From Kibdelosporangium philippinense (GTDB lineage: Bacteria > Actinomycetota > Actinomycetes > Mycobacteriales > Pseudonocardiaceae), in the NCBI RefSeq assembly GCF_021390435.2, contig NZ_JAJVCN010000003.1, positions 496,001 through 560,000 on the forward strand: a stretch of 64,000 nt of DNA, written 5' to 3'. Both the position numbers and the translations under genes were made by a program. The notes under the pieces were generated by a model. It did no database searches. It was given only the letters and a program-made list of their open reading frames with translations, and had not been told where the DNA came from. Positions 16,508 through 25,643 of the stretch are shown piece after piece. Each line of letters starts with the position of its first letter. Positions within the stretch are counted from its first letter, which is position 1.

Positions 16508-17422
16508 TCAATACTCGCCACGGACCAGATTCGACGGTTTCTCGCCTGCCGCGAACATCGAGATCTGGGTTGCCGCCACGGCATACGCGCGTTCGAAGTT
16601 GCCCGTGCATGTTCCGGCAACATGCGGAGTCAGCAGCAGGCCAGGTGCCGTCCACAGTGGATGATCCGACGGCAGCGGCTCCGGGTCGGTGACGTCGAGC
16701 GCGGCGCGCAACCGGCCAGAACGCAGTTCAGCGAGCAAGTCGTCGGTAACCACAACAGGTCCACGCGCCGCGTTCACAAGTACGGCACCGTCCGCCATCT
16801 GGGCCAGGAACTTCGCATCTACCATTCCGACGGTTTTCGGGGTAACCGGCACCATCAGAACGACAACGTCGTAGTCGCCGAGCAACTGGGGAAGTTCGTC
16901 CACACCGTGAACGCCTTCACGCGCGGTCGTGCCGACCAAGGTCACCTGCGAGTCAAAGGCTTCCAGCCTGCGCTTGAGCTGGGTTCCAAGATCACCGGCG
17001 CCGATTGTCAGCACGCGTTTGCCTTGCAGCGTGTCGGTCTTGCGCAAGTCCCACCGGTGTTGCGCCTGCGCGGCCGCGAACTCGCGCATTTCCCGGTAGA
17101 TCGTCAGCAGTGCGGCCATGACCCACTCAGCCGTGCTGCCGCCGTGCGCACCGCGGCAGTTGGCGAGCATGATCCCATCAGGCAGCTTGCCGACCCAGCT
17201 CTCCGCGCCTGCCGAGAGCAGTTGCACCAGCTTGAGCTTCGGCAGCTGCGGGATGTACGCGACCGACTGGGCCCCGGCCTGAAAACCGGGGATGAGCACG
17301 TCCGCCTCCTGCGCCCCAGGTGGCAGAGGTTCGCCGACCTCGAAGCGGACCGGTCGCACGCCGTCCAGCTCGGCCAGCACGGACATTCCGTAATCATCAG
17401 GTACCAGAACAGTGATCGGCAC
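16508..17422 (-). CDS. D-isomer 2-hydroxyacid dehydrogenase family protein
   Basis: 304-aa NAD-dependent dehydrogenase of the same superfamily as the gene at 14820 but from another branch: VLTIGAGDLGTQLKRRLEAF (cofactor motif, with GAGDLG in place of GxGxxG), catalytic NAARGPVVVTDDL, DVTDPEPLP, and TPHVAGTCTGNFER. The last motif replaces the usual HxGG/HxGA. The GTG at 17422 begins VPITVLVPDDYG. It is divergent from the hydrolase at 17481 with only 58 bp between starts, so the two promoters must overlap. Substrate unknown. Confidence 0.85.
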   Translation of the reverse strand: MPITVLVPDDYGMSVLAELDGVRPVRFEVGEPLPPGAQEADVLIPGFQAGAQSVAYIPQLPKLKLVQLLSAGAESWVGKLPDGIMLANCRGAHGGSTAEWVMAALLTIYREMREFAAAQAQHRWDLRKTDTLQGKRVLTIGAGDLGTQLKRRLEAFDSQVTLVGTTAREGVHGVDELPQLLGDYDVVVLMVPVTPKTVGMVDAKFLAQMADGAVLVNAARGPVVVTDDLLAELRSGRLRAALDVTDPEPLPSDHPLWTAPGLLLTPHVAGTCTGNFERAYAVAATQISMFAAGEKPSNLVRGEY

Positions 17423-17480
17423 GAAAACAACAGTAGGCCTTATCGATCTCGCCGGCCTGACTAGGGCAGACTCTGCGTCG

Positions 17481-18458
17481 ATGCACGAACACGACGTGAC
17501 CTCGCCGGACGGGACGAGGATTCGCGGCTGGCGCACCGACAACGCGGGCCCGCCGGTGTTGCTGTGCCCGGGATTGGGCACAGCGCCGGAAGTGTGGCCG
17601 ATGCTGCTGCTGCCGGACTCTGCTGTTGAGCAGGGGGGCGCACGGGTGCTGTCCTGGTACCACCGCGGCACGATGGGCTCGGACCGACCGGCTGACGAGA
17701 GCCGGATCGAGCTGGCTGACCACGTCGCCGACGCCCTGGCCGTGCTGGACGCCGCTGGGGTACGGCGCTGTGTCGTGATGGGCTGGTCGGTCGGTGTGAT
17801 GGTGGCCGCCGAACTGGCTCGCAGACATCCCGAGCGCGTCTCCGGCCTCATGTTCGTCGCGGGCGTGCCGGGCGACCTTTTCGGCGCGATGCTCGGCTCG
17901 CTCGGGATTCCGGCCGTGCTGCGCCGCGCGCTGACGTTGACCGGGACGCACGCATTGCGCGCGATCTCGCCGATCATCGACGCGATCCTGCACCGGATTC
18001 CGGTGAACACGGTCACCGCGACCCTGGCCCAGCGCAGCGGCCTGATGATGCCGGGCGCGGACACCCAGGCGGTCATCCGCATGCTGCGCCGGTTCGTGCA
18101 GCACGACTGGCGCTGGTATTTCACGCTGGCGCTCGCGGTCAGTTCCGTGCCCGCGCGTGATCTGCGTGGGCTGACGTGCCCGGTCACCGTGCTCGCTGGG
18201 CAGTACGACCTGCTGGCCTCGCCGGAACGGGCGACAAAGCCCGTCTCGATGCTCCCGCAAGCCCGCGTGCGGATCGTCCCGACCAGCCATTTCCTGCCGC
18301 TTGAGGCGCCGGATGTGGTGGTCGACGAGCTGCGGTCGCTGCTTCGCCGGGTTGCCGCGGTCGAGCGGGCACGTGAGCTGGCCAGGCCACCCGCCCGCGA
18401 TCCGATCGACGCGTTGATCCCGCCCGCGCTTACCTACGGTTCACGACTTCGCACCTAG
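17481..18458 (+). CDS. Alpha/beta hydrolase
   Basis: 325 aa. Oxyanion region VLLCPGLGTAPEVW, nucleophile elbow GWSVGVM (Ser about 121), probable acid Asp in GQYDLLAS, and His in TSHFLPLEAP. The lid region between residues 150 and 240 contains long helices. ATG 17481 gives MHEHDVTSPDGTRIRGW, the usual N-terminus for this class; an in-frame GTG at 17412 would overlap the divergent dehydrogenase. Ends 10 bp before the lipoprotein gene, so probably an operon with it. Confidence 0.85.
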   Translation: MHEHDVTSPDGTRIRGWRTDNAGPPVLLCPGLGTAPEVWPMLLLPDSAVEQGGARVLSWYHRGTMGSDRPADESRIELADHVADALAVLDAAGVRRCVVMGWSVGVMVAAELARRHPERVSGLMFVAGVPGDLFGAMLGSLGIPAVLRRALTLTGTHALRAISPIIDAILHRIPVNTVTATLAQRSGLMMPGADTQAVIRMLRRFVQHDWRWYFTLALAVSSVPARDLRGLTCPVTVLAGQYDLLASPERATKPVSMLPQARVRIVPTSHFLPLEAPDVVVDELRSLLRRVAAVERARELARPPARDPIDALIPPALTYGSRLRT

Positions 18459-18468
18459 CCTGGGTGAC

Positions 18469-19647
18469 GTGTCACGTTCCGGATGGCGGCTCGCCGCGTG
18501 TTGCGTCGCCGCAGGCCTCGCGCTCAGCGGGTGCGTGTCGTTCGCCGAACAGCCCGCGCCAGCGAAGTGGACCCAGCAGCCCGAACTGGCCCCGGAAAGC
18601 GGCCCGAGCGAGGGTGGCGGCTCCGGCGGGAACAACGGCCCCGGCCGTGGCGGCGGAGGCGGTCCACAGACGCCGGTTCCCCCGCCGGAGGGCTGCAAGG
18701 ACTACCACCCAGCCGTGGTCGGTACGTGCATGGACACCATCGACTCGGTGGCGCCGTTTCCGAACAGCGACCCGCCCGCGGGGCTTGCGGGTGAACGCAA
18801 GTCCGGCCGCGTGCTGCAGGTTCGCTACGGCAACACGCCGAATCCGGTGACCACGATCCCTGTCGACGGAACAACCGACGGTGGCCTGACCGGGCTCGCG
18901 CTGTCGCCGACGTACACCGAAGACCAGTTGATCTACGCCTACATCACGACCCCGACCGACAACCGGGTCGTTCGTTTCGCCGCGGGCGACACGCCAAAGC
19001 CCGTGCTGACTGGAATTCCTCGCGGGCCGTCCGGCAACCGTGGCGCGCTGCTGCGTGACCTCACCGGCAATCTTCTTGTGGCGACAGGTGACGCGGGCAA
19101 CCCCGCGCTGGCCGCGGACCCGAAGTCGTTGGCAGGCAAGCTGCTACGCATCGACACGACCGGCAAGCCCGCGAAGGGCAACCCAGACCCGAGCACCGCG
19201 GTGATCGCCAGCGGTTTCCACGCACCGGGCGGCATCTGCATCGGCGCGGACGCGCGGCCGTGGGTGACCGACCGTGGGCCGCAACGCGATGCGATCTACC
19301 ACGTGGAGCCGGGCAAGCCGCTCGGCAACGCGGTGTGGACGTGGCCGGACAAACCAGGCGTCGCCGGATGCGTCGTCACTCCGGCCGTGCTGATGGTGGC
19401 CGCGTCGACCGCGGGGAACATGCAGAACCTGCCGTTGAACCCGGAGGGCGTGATCACCGCGAAGCCCACGGTTTCCCTGCAGGACAAGGAAGGCTTCGGG
19501 CGGCTCGGCGGAATGGCCGTGCTGAACCCGAACTACGCGCTGGCCGGGACCGTGAACAAGTCCGGTGGCACGCCGGTCTCCAGCGACGACCGGGTCGTGC
19601 TCATCTCCACCACCGCAGCCAACGCGGGCACAGGCGGAAAGGACTAG
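18469..19647 (+). CDS. PQQ-dependent sugar dehydrogenase-like lipoprotein
   Basis: 392 aa. A lipoprotein signal with lipobox LSGC (Cys 22) is followed by a Gly/Pro/Ser-rich linker (about residues 40-75), then a beta-propeller of the glucose/sorbosone dehydrogenase type: TDGGLTGLALSPTYTEDQLIYAYI, FHAPGGICIGADARPWVTDRG. The fold is that of PQQ-type soluble dehydrogenases, but I did not verify the PQQ-binding residues, so catalytic activity is uncertain. The GTG start lies 10 bp after the hydrolase stop. The 3' end overlaps the convergent TetR gene by 4 bp. Confidence 0.8.
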   Translation: MSRSGWRLAACCVAAGLALSGCVSFAEQPAPAKWTQQPELAPESGPSEGGGSGGNNGPGRGGGGGPQTPVPPPEGCKDYHPAVVGTCMDTIDSVAPFPNSDPPAGLAGERKSGRVLQVRYGNTPNPVTTIPVDGTTDGGLTGLALSPTYTEDQLIYAYITTPTDNRVVRFAAGDTPKPVLTGIPRGPSGNRGALLRDLTGNLLVATGDAGNPALAADPKSLAGKLLRIDTTGKPAKGNPDPSTAVIASGFHAPGGICIGADARPWVTDRGPQRDAIYHVEPGKPLGNAVWTWPDKPGVAGCVVTPAVLMVAASTAGNMQNLPLNPEGVITAKPTVSLQDKEGFGRLGGMAVLNPNYALAGTVNKSGGTPVSSDDRVVLISTTAANAGTGGKD

Positions 19648-20195
19648 CCAAGCAGCCCAAGGCCTACTTCCAGGGCCGCAGCCTGCTTCTCCGCCTCGGT
19701 CGCGCCCGACTCCTGCAGCGTGAACGGGCCCATGTGCAAGACGACCAGCGACAGCCGGGCCCTGAGCTGATCGGCCAGTGAGGCGCCGGGGTCGGTGAGG
19801 AACTCGACCAAGACCTTCATCCGCTCGTGGCCCTTCAGTCCTGCGCCAAGCTCGCGCAGCGCGGGCTGGTTCTCCTGCATCAGCCGCATCAGCTTGAAGT
19901 GCCTGCCGCCTTGGCTGATCGCCGCGGCGTAGCGTTCGAGCAGCTCACGACGGTTCTCCGGAGTCGGCTCCTTGTCGGCGAGCCACGCGGAGATCTCGTC
20001 GAGGCGTTCACCCGTGGCCTGCAGCAGGCTCGTGATGATCTCTTCCTTGGTCTTGAAGTGGTAGTACAGCGCCGCCTTGGTCACGCCGAGGCGCTCGGCG
20101 ATCTCCCGCAGCGAGGTCTTGTCGTAGCCCTGTTCGCCGAAGAGATCGAGGGCGACGTCCTGGATCTTCTCCTTGGTGTCCGACCGTGTGCCCAT
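19644..20195 (-). CDS. TetR family repressor, divergent from DHA2 exporter
   Basis: 183 aa. The N-terminal TetR HTH is SLREIAERLGVTKAALYYHF (about residues 28-47), preceded by FGEQGYDKT. The C-terminal ligand domain is all-helical. The start is ATG 20195 with GGAG 5 bases upstream; a GTG two codons earlier lacks one. It is divergent from the 14-TM exporter at 20298. The intergenic region carries inverted repeats, so it most likely represses the exporter and itself and responds to an exported compound. Confidence 0.88.
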   Translation of the reverse strand: MGTRSDTKEKIQDVALDLFGEQGYDKTSLREIAERLGVTKAALYYHFKTKEEIITSLLQATGERLDEISAWLADKEPTPENRRELLERYAAAISQGGRHFKLMRLMQENQPALRELGAGLKGHERMKVLVEFLTDPGASLADQLRARLSLVVLHMGPFTLQESGATEAEKQAAALEVGLGLLG

Positions 20196-20211
20196 GCTCA
20201 CTCCAACTTAC

Positions 20212-20264
20212 TTGACGACCGGCTAGCAATAGCTTACCGTACGGCTAGCAAGTTACCTAGCCGG
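20212..20264 (+). promoter_or_regulatory. Exporter promoter with TetR operator repeats
   Basis: TTGACG (20212-20217), a 17-base spacer and TACCGT (20235-20240) form a good promoter toward the exporter. CCGGCTAG (20219-20226) and CTAGCCGG (20257-20264) form an inverted repeat straddling the -10. CGGCTAGCAA occurs twice as a direct repeat (from 20220 and from 20242). These are the likely TetR binding sites. Confidence 0.7.
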
Positions 20265-20297
20265 GCGGCAAGTAAGCATAGCGGGGGTTATCTACCG

Positions 20298-21851
20298 ATG
20301 ACAGCACCTCTCACAGCTCCGATATCGAAGCGCAAGCAGTACACGGTCTTTGCCGGACTGATGATCGGCATCCTGTTGGCCATGCTCGACAACATGATCG
20401 TCGGTACCGCCATGCCGACGATCGTCGGGGACCTAGGTGGCCTGAATCACTTCGCCTGGGTGGTCACGGCGTACACCCTGGCATCCGCGGTTTCCACGCC
20501 GATCTGGGGAAAGCTGAGCGACCTGTACGGCCGTAAAGGCATGTTCATGGCCTCGATCGTGGTGTTCCTGATCGGCTCAGCGCTGGCAGGCACATCAGGC
20601 TCGATGACCGAACTGATCGCGTACCGCGCGGTGCAAGGTCTAGGAGCGGGCGGCCTGATGGTCGGCGCGATGGCGATCATGGCCGAGATGGTCCCGCCGC
20701 GGGAGCGTGGCAAGGCACAGGGCATGTTCGCGGCCGTGATGCCGATCGCGATGGTCGGCGGACCATTCCTCGGTGGCTTCATCACCGACTACCTCGACTG
20801 GCGCTGGGCGTTCTACGTGAACCTGCCGCTGGGCATCCTGGCCCTTGCCGTGGTCGGAGCGACCCTGAGCCTGCCGAAGCGTGAAGGCGGCAAGGCCGTG
20901 ATCGACTACTGGGGCGCGGCCCTGCTGACGCTGGGCATCGGTTCGCTGGTGCTGTTCGCAACCTGGGGCGGTACGCAGTACGCGTGGGGCTCGTGGCAGA
21001 TCGTCGGCCTCGGGGTGCTGACGGTGGTCGCGCTGGCCGCGTTCGTCTGGGTCGAGAAGCGCGTGGCCGAGCCCATCCTGCCGCTGCAGCTGTTCAAGAT
21101 CCGCAACTTCACGATGTCCTCGGTGCTGGCGTTCATGGCCGGTTTCGCGATGTTCGGCGCAGTGAGTTTCCTGCCGCAGTACCAGCAGATCGTGCAGGGT
21201 GCCTCGGCGACGAACAGCGGATTGCTGCTGCTGCCGATGATGGCGGGCATGCTCGTGGTCTCGACCGTGGTCGGCCAGTTGACCAGCCGAACCGGCCACT
21301 ACCGCACCTTCCCGATCATCGGAACGGCCGTGATGGCTGTCGGCACGTTGTTGCTGACCCAACTCGACCTGACCACCTCGTCGTTCACATCGAGCCTGTA
21401 CATCCTGGTGATCGGCGCGGGACTCGGCTTCCTGATGGGTACGACGAACCTGATCGCCCAGAACAGCGTCGAACGGCACGACCTCGGTGTCGCGACGAGC
21501 ACGGCGACGTTCGCCCGGAGCATCGGCGGTTCGCTCGGTGTCGCGGTGCTTGGTTCGATCTTCTCCAGCCGGATCACGGATTCGATGACGTCCGCGCTCG
21601 GGTCCGCAGGCACGCAGTTCACCAGCGGAGGCGGGCAACTGAGCCCGAAGATGATCGAAGGACTGCCCGCGCCGGTTCGGGACGCATATCTCGGCGGCAT
21701 GGTCTCCGGGATTCAGAGCATCTTCCTGTGGGCCGCGGTGTTCATCGCGATCGGTTTCGTGGTCTCGTGGTTCGTCAAATCCGAGCCACTGCGAGACTTC
21801 ACCGTGGCGTCATCGTCCACTGAGGAGCGCGTCCCGGCCCTGGCCGACTAA
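20298..21851 (+). CDS. DHA2 family (14-TM) drug:H+ antiporter
   Basis: 517-aa EmrB/QacA-type MFS exporter. TM1 contains the acidic residue (LLAMLDNMIVGTAMPTIVGDL, the DHA2 motif D1). Motif A between TM2 and TM3 is GKLSDLYGRKGMFMAS, motif B is in RAVQGLGAGGLM, and motif C is in MPIAMVGGPFLGG. Fourteen hydrophobic segments are visible. The ATG is at 20298. It is divergent from and probably repressed by the TetR at 19644. The exported substrate is unknown. Confidence 0.92.
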   Translation: MTAPLTAPISKRKQYTVFAGLMIGILLAMLDNMIVGTAMPTIVGDLGGLNHFAWVVTAYTLASAVSTPIWGKLSDLYGRKGMFMASIVVFLIGSALAGTSGSMTELIAYRAVQGLGAGGLMVGAMAIMAEMVPPRERGKAQGMFAAVMPIAMVGGPFLGGFITDYLDWRWAFYVNLPLGILALAVVGATLSLPKREGGKAVIDYWGAALLTLGIGSLVLFATWGGTQYAWGSWQIVGLGVLTVVALAAFVWVEKRVAEPILPLQLFKIRNFTMSSVLAFMAGFAMFGAVSFLPQYQQIVQGASATNSGLLLLPMMAGMLVVSTVVGQLTSRTGHYRTFPIIGTAVMAVGTLLLTQLDLTTSSFTSSLYILVIGAGLGFLMGTTNLIAQNSVERHDLGVATSTATFARSIGGSLGVAVLGSIFSSRITDSMTSALGSAGTQFTSGGGQLSPKMIEGLPAPVRDAYLGGMVSGIQSIFLWAAVFIAIGFVVSWFVKSEPLRDFTVASSSTEERVPALAD

Positions 21852-21865
21852 ATCCCCAGCGTGCA

Positions 21866-21913
21866 CCTCGTGAGTGGTTAGCCGTGTTCTAACACGGCTA
21901 ACCACTCACGAGG
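21866..21913. terminator. Hairpin family copy 2, between convergent genes
   Basis: CCTCGTGAGTGGTTAGCC plus GTGTT, loop CT, then the perfect complement: 23-bp arms. It lies between the exporter stop (21851) and the gatB stop (21919), so it can act for both strands. On the plus strand it is followed by GGTTTT. Confidence 0.82.
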
Positions 21914-21918
21914 GGTTT

Positions 21919-23424
21919 TCAGGCGTTGGCGCGCTCCAGCACCAGTTCCTGCACGCGCTTGGCGTTGGCTTGGCCCTTCGTCGCGCGCATCACGTCACCG
22001 ACGACCTTGCCCGCGGCCTGCACCTTGCCGCTGCGGATCTTGTCGAGGATGTCCGGGTTCGCGGCGAGCGCCTCGTCGACCGCGGCGATCAGCGCCGAGT
22101 CGTCCGAAACCACCTTCAGGCCACGCTTTTCCACGACATCCGCGGGTTCACCCTCACCAGTGAGCACACCCTCGACCACAGATCGGGCCATCTTGTTGGT
22201 CAGCGTGCCTTCCGCGACCATCTTGATGACCTCGGCCACCTGCTTAGGCGTGATGGGCAGGTCGCCCAGTTCCACACCACGGGTGTTCGCTTCCTGCGCC
22301 AGGTTGCTGACCCACCAGGCACGGGCCTCGGCCGGGGACGCGCCAGCATCCACCGTCGCCGCGATCACGTCGACCGCCCCAAGGTTCAGCAAGTCCCGCA
22401 GTTCCAGGTCCGAGAGGTTCCACTCCTGCTGGATCCGCTTGCGCCGCACCCACGGCATCTCCGGCAGCGTCTGCCGAAGCTCCGCCACCCACTCGCGGGA
22501 TGGGGCGATCGGCACCAGGTCGGGTTCCGGGAAGTACCGGTAGTCCTCGGAAGTCTCCTTGGCACGGCCCGAAGACGTCGAACCCGTCGACTCGTCGAAG
22601 TGCCGGGTCTCCTGGCGGATCGTGCCGCCCGATTCCAGCACCGCGGCCTGGCGGGTCATCTCGAACCGCACGGCCCGCTCAACCGAGCGCAGCGAGTTGA
22701 CGTTCTTCGTCTCGGTCCGCGTGCCGAACTCCGTGGCGTCCTTGAGCATCAGGGACACGTTGGCGTCACAACGAAGCGAGCCCTGGTCCATCCGGACGTC
22801 CGAGACATCCAAGGCACGCAACAGATCCCGCAGCGCGGTCACGTACGCGCGAGCAACTTCCGGTGCGCGAGAACCGGTTCCGGTGATCGGCTTGGTGACG
22901 ATCTCGATCAGCGGCACGCCCGCCCGGTTGTAGTCCAGCAGCGAGTGCTCCGCGCCGTGGATACGCCCGGTCGCACCGCCGACGTGCAGCGACTTTCCGG
23001 TGTCCTCTTCCATGTGCGCACGCTCGATGTCAACGCGCACAACGGTTCCGTCTTCCAGCTCGACGTCGAGGTAGCCGTTGAAGGCGATCGGCTCGTCGTA
23101 CTGCGAGGTCTGGAAGTTCTTCGGCATGTCCGGGTAGAAGTAGTTCTTCCGGGCGAACCGGCACCACTCGGCGATCTCGCAGTTGAGCGCGAGGCCGATC
23201 CGGATCGCGGACGCCACACCGATCTCGTTCACGACCGGCAGCGCGCCCGGCAGGCCGAGGCACGTCGGGCAGACCTGCGTGTTCGGTTCGCCGCCGAAGG
23301 TGACCGGGCAGCCGCAGAACATCTTCGTGTTGGTCGACAGCTCGACGTGCACCTCGAGCCCGAGCACCGGGTCGAACTTCGCGATGACCTCGTCGTAGTC
23401 CATCAGCTCGGCAGCAGCCGTCAC
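21919..23424 (-). CDS. gatB: Aspartyl/glutamyl-tRNA(Asn/Gln) amidotransferase subunit B
   Basis: 501-aa tRNA-binding, glutamyl-phosphate-forming subunit of the GatCAB amidotransferase, which converts misacylated Glu-tRNA(Gln) and Asp-tRNA(Asn). GatB signatures: LGLEVHVELSTNTKMFCGCP, Cys motif CPTCLGLPGALPVVN, RKNYFYPDMPKNFQTSQYD, and the C-terminal YqeY-like tail domain (about 350-500). The GTG start overlaps the stop of the small gene upstream by 3 bases (GTGA). Transcribed with gatC and gatA. Confidence 0.97.
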   Translation of the reverse strand: MTAAAELMDYDEVIAKFDPVLGLEVHVELSTNTKMFCGCPVTFGGEPNTQVCPTCLGLPGALPVVNEIGVASAIRIGLALNCEIAEWCRFARKNYFYPDMPKNFQTSQYDEPIAFNGYLDVELEDGTVVRVDIERAHMEEDTGKSLHVGGATGRIHGAEHSLLDYNRAGVPLIEIVTKPITGTGSRAPEVARAYVTALRDLLRALDVSDVRMDQGSLRCDANVSLMLKDATEFGTRTETKNVNSLRSVERAVRFEMTRQAAVLESGGTIRQETRHFDESTGSTSSGRAKETSEDYRYFPEPDLVPIAPSREWVAELRQTLPEMPWVRRKRIQQEWNLSDLELRDLLNLGAVDVIAATVDAGASPAEARAWWVSNLAQEANTRGVELGDLPITPKQVAEVIKMVAEGTLTNKMARSVVEGVLTGEGEPADVVEKRGLKVVSDDSALIAAVDEALAANPDILDKIRSGKVQAAGKVVGDVMRATKGQANAKRVQELVLERANA

Positions 23425-23618
23425 TTCAGCTCGTCCTTACGAATAGAGCGGATGGTCAGCAGCACACCCGTGATCGCGACGAGAATGCTGGCGGATGCGT
23501 TGACCAGCAGCAGCTTGTCCTTGTCCTTGCGCGCGTTGCGGAATCCCTGTACCGCGCTGACCGCGCCGAAGACCGAACCGACAAGACCGAGCAGGCCGCG
23601 TGCCTTCTTGAAGTTCAC
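23421..23618 (-). CDS. Small membrane protein between gatA and gatB
   Basis: 65 aa: VNFKKARGLLGLVGSVFGAV, a basic loop FRNARKDKDKLLL, then VNASASILVAITGVLLTIRS and a charged end RKDELK. This gives two short hydrophobic segments (about 8-24 and 39-57) around a Lys/Arg/Asp loop. The GTG has a strong GGAGGTG ribosome-binding site and overlaps the gatA stop (GTGA). Its own stop overlaps the gatB start in the same way, so translation of the whole run is coupled. I know of no function. Confidence 0.85.
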   Translation of the reverse strand: MNFKKARGLLGLVGSVFGAVSAVQGFRNARKDKDKLLLVNASASILVAITGVLLTIRSIRKDELK

Positions 23619-25132
23619 CGTGCCACCTCCAGTTCCGGCACCCGGTTGATCAGCGGGCCGCCGTCGGACTCGTTGCGTGCCACCTCGTAGGCCGCCGCCA
23701 CCCGGTACATCCTGGTCTCCTGCAGGGCAGGCGCCATGATCTGCAGGCCGACCGGCAGACCGTCGATGCCCGAAAGCTTGCTCGGCACGCTCATCGCAGG
23801 ATGCCCAGCCAGGCTCGCCGGAATCGTGCACAGGTCGGCGAGGTACATGGCCATCGGGTTGTCGGTGCGCTCGCCGATCGGGAACGCGGTGGTCGGCGTT
23901 GCCGGGGAGACCAGCACGTCGACCTTCTCGTAGGCGGCTTCGAAGTCCCGCTTGATGAGCGTGCGGACCTTCTGGGCCGAGCCGTAGTAGGCGTCGTAGT
24001 AGCCAGACGAGAGCGCGTACGTGCCGATCATGATCCGGCGCTTCACCTCGGCGCCGAAACCGGCCTCGCGAGTCAGCGACATGACTTCTTCGGCGCTGCG
24101 CTCACCGTTGTCGCCGACGCGGATGCCGTAGCGCATCGCGTCGAAGCGAGCCAGGTTGGACGAGCACTCGCTCGGCGCGATCAGGTAGTACGCCGACAAC
24201 GCGTACTTGAAGTGCGGGCACGAGACCTCGACGATCTCCGCGCCCAACGCGCGCAACTGCTCGACAGCCTCGTTGAACGACACCATCACGCCCGGCTCGT
24301 AGCCCTCGCCGGAGAACTCCTTGACGACACCGATCTTCAGGCCACGCAGGTCGCCGAGCGAACCCTCGCGCACCGCCTGCACGACCGCAGGCACCGTCTC
24401 GTTGATGGACGTGGCGTCCAGCGGGTCGTGACCGCCGATCACTTCGTGCAGCAACGCGGCGTCCATGACCGTCCGTGCGCATGGCCCTGCTTGGTCGAGC
24501 GACGACGAGAACGCCACGAGCCCGTAGCGCGAGACGCCGCCATAGGTCGGCTTCACGCCAACCGTGCCGGTCACGGCAGCGGGCTGACGAATCGAGCCAC
24601 CGGTGTCCGTACCGATCGCGAGCGGAGCTTCAAAGGCGGCGAGCGCCGCCGACGAACCACCGCCGGAGCCGCCGGGGATCCGGTTGAGGTCCCATGGGTT
24701 GTGCGTCGGGCCGTAGGCCGAGTTCTCGGTCGACGAACCCATGGCGAACTCGTCCATGTTCGTCTTGCCGAGGATCACGATGCCCGCTTCGAGCATCTTT
24801 GTCGTGATCGTCGCGTCGTACGGCGGCTGCCAGCCCTCGAGCATCTTGGAGCCGACGGTCGTTGGCGCGCCCTGCATCGTGACGACGTCCTTGAGCGCGA
24901 GCGGCACGCCCGCCAGCGGCGACGCAGGCACGTTGCCCGCGGCCACGTCCTCGTCGACCGCGCGCGCCTGAGCCAGCGCGCTCTCGGTGCTGACGTGCAG
25001 GAAAGCGTGGACGGCCGGGTCGACGTCGGCGATCCGGTCGAGGTGGGCCTGTGCGACCTCGACCGCCGACACCTCCTTGGCCTGGATCTTCGCGGCCAGC
25101 TCGGCCGCGGTCAGCCGGGTGAGTTCACTCAC
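23615..25132 (-). CDS. gatA: Aspartyl/glutamyl-tRNA amidotransferase subunit A
   Basis: 505-aa amidase-signature subunit that releases ammonia from glutamine. The Ser-cisSer-Lys triad is visible: Lys in GVPLALKDVVTM (about residue 81), the Gly/Ser-rich segment PGGSGGGSSAALAA, and the nucleophilic Ser in GTDTGGSIRQPAA. Its start overlaps the gatC stop by 4 bases (25129-25132). The order gatC-gatA-X-gatB is a single coupled operon. Confidence 0.97.
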   Translation of the reverse strand: MSELTRLTAAELAAKIQAKEVSAVEVAQAHLDRIADVDPAVHAFLHVSTESALAQARAVDEDVAAGNVPASPLAGVPLALKDVVTMQGAPTTVGSKMLEGWQPPYDATITTKMLEAGIVILGKTNMDEFAMGSSTENSAYGPTHNPWDLNRIPGGSGGGSSAALAAFEAPLAIGTDTGGSIRQPAAVTGTVGVKPTYGGVSRYGLVAFSSSLDQAGPCARTVMDAALLHEVIGGHDPLDATSINETVPAVVQAVREGSLGDLRGLKIGVVKEFSGEGYEPGVMVSFNEAVEQLRALGAEIVEVSCPHFKYALSAYYLIAPSECSSNLARFDAMRYGIRVGDNGERSAEEVMSLTREAGFGAEVKRRIMIGTYALSSGYYDAYYGSAQKVRTLIKRDFEAAYEKVDVLVSPATPTTAFPIGERTDNPMAMYLADLCTIPASLAGHPAMSVPSKLSGIDGLPVGLQIMAPALQETRMYRVAAAYEVARNESDGGPLINRVPELEVAR

Positions 25133-25428
25133 TGCTCTTCTCCCAGGATGCGGGGTACGCGGAACCGTCCGTCCTCAGCGGCAGGGGCGCCGGACAGCGC
25201 CTGCTGCTGGGTCAGTCCCGGGCGAACGACGTCTTCACGGAAGACGTTGGTCAGCGGCACGGCGTGCGACGTAGGCGGCACATCCTCGCCTGCGACCTCG
25301 GTCACCTGTGCGACCGACTGCAGGATGATGTCGAGCTGACCGGCGAACTTGTCCAGCTCTTGCTCGGTCACCGCGAGCCGGGCCAGCCGGGCGAGATGCG
25401 CGACCTCGTCGCGGGAGATGGTTGGCAC
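25129..25428 (-). CDS. gatC: Aspartyl/glutamyl-tRNA amidotransferase subunit C
   Basis: 99 aa. Small subunit that holds GatA and GatB together. Typical features: ISRDEVAHLARLARLAVTEQ at the N-terminus, a central ILQSVAQV helix, and the C-terminal RVPRILGEEQ. GTG 25428 (VPTISRDEV) is chosen with a GGGGG 9-13 bases upstream; an ATG ten codons earlier (25458) is possible. A perfect CCCCCGGGGG palindrome at 25437-25446 lies at this position and may affect initiation. Confidence 0.95.
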   Translation of the reverse strand: MPTISRDEVAHLARLARLAVTEQELDKFAGQLDIILQSVAQVTEVAGEDVPPTSHAVPLTNVFREDVVRPGLTQQQALSGAPAAEDGRFRVPRILGEEQ

Positions 25429-25643
25429 TCCACTAACCCCCGGGGGATTACATTTCATCTGGGACCTGGTGAGTCTATGGCGAGGGTTGACCGGGGCCCG
25501 AACGGGTTATCCGGTCAACCGCTGTTCGTAACCCAGTCGACTCGGACGCCTACTCCTTGGGGTGCGCGCCCATCTGCGACAATCGGCGCCCGGCAGCAGG
25601 TGCGGACGGCAAGGTTCCGCGCACGACGCAGGAGGCGTTCGCC

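Noticed and set aside
21874..23649. Long plus-strand open frame antisense to gatB
   Set aside because: Same shadow effect; Arg/His/Val-rich composition and no domain.
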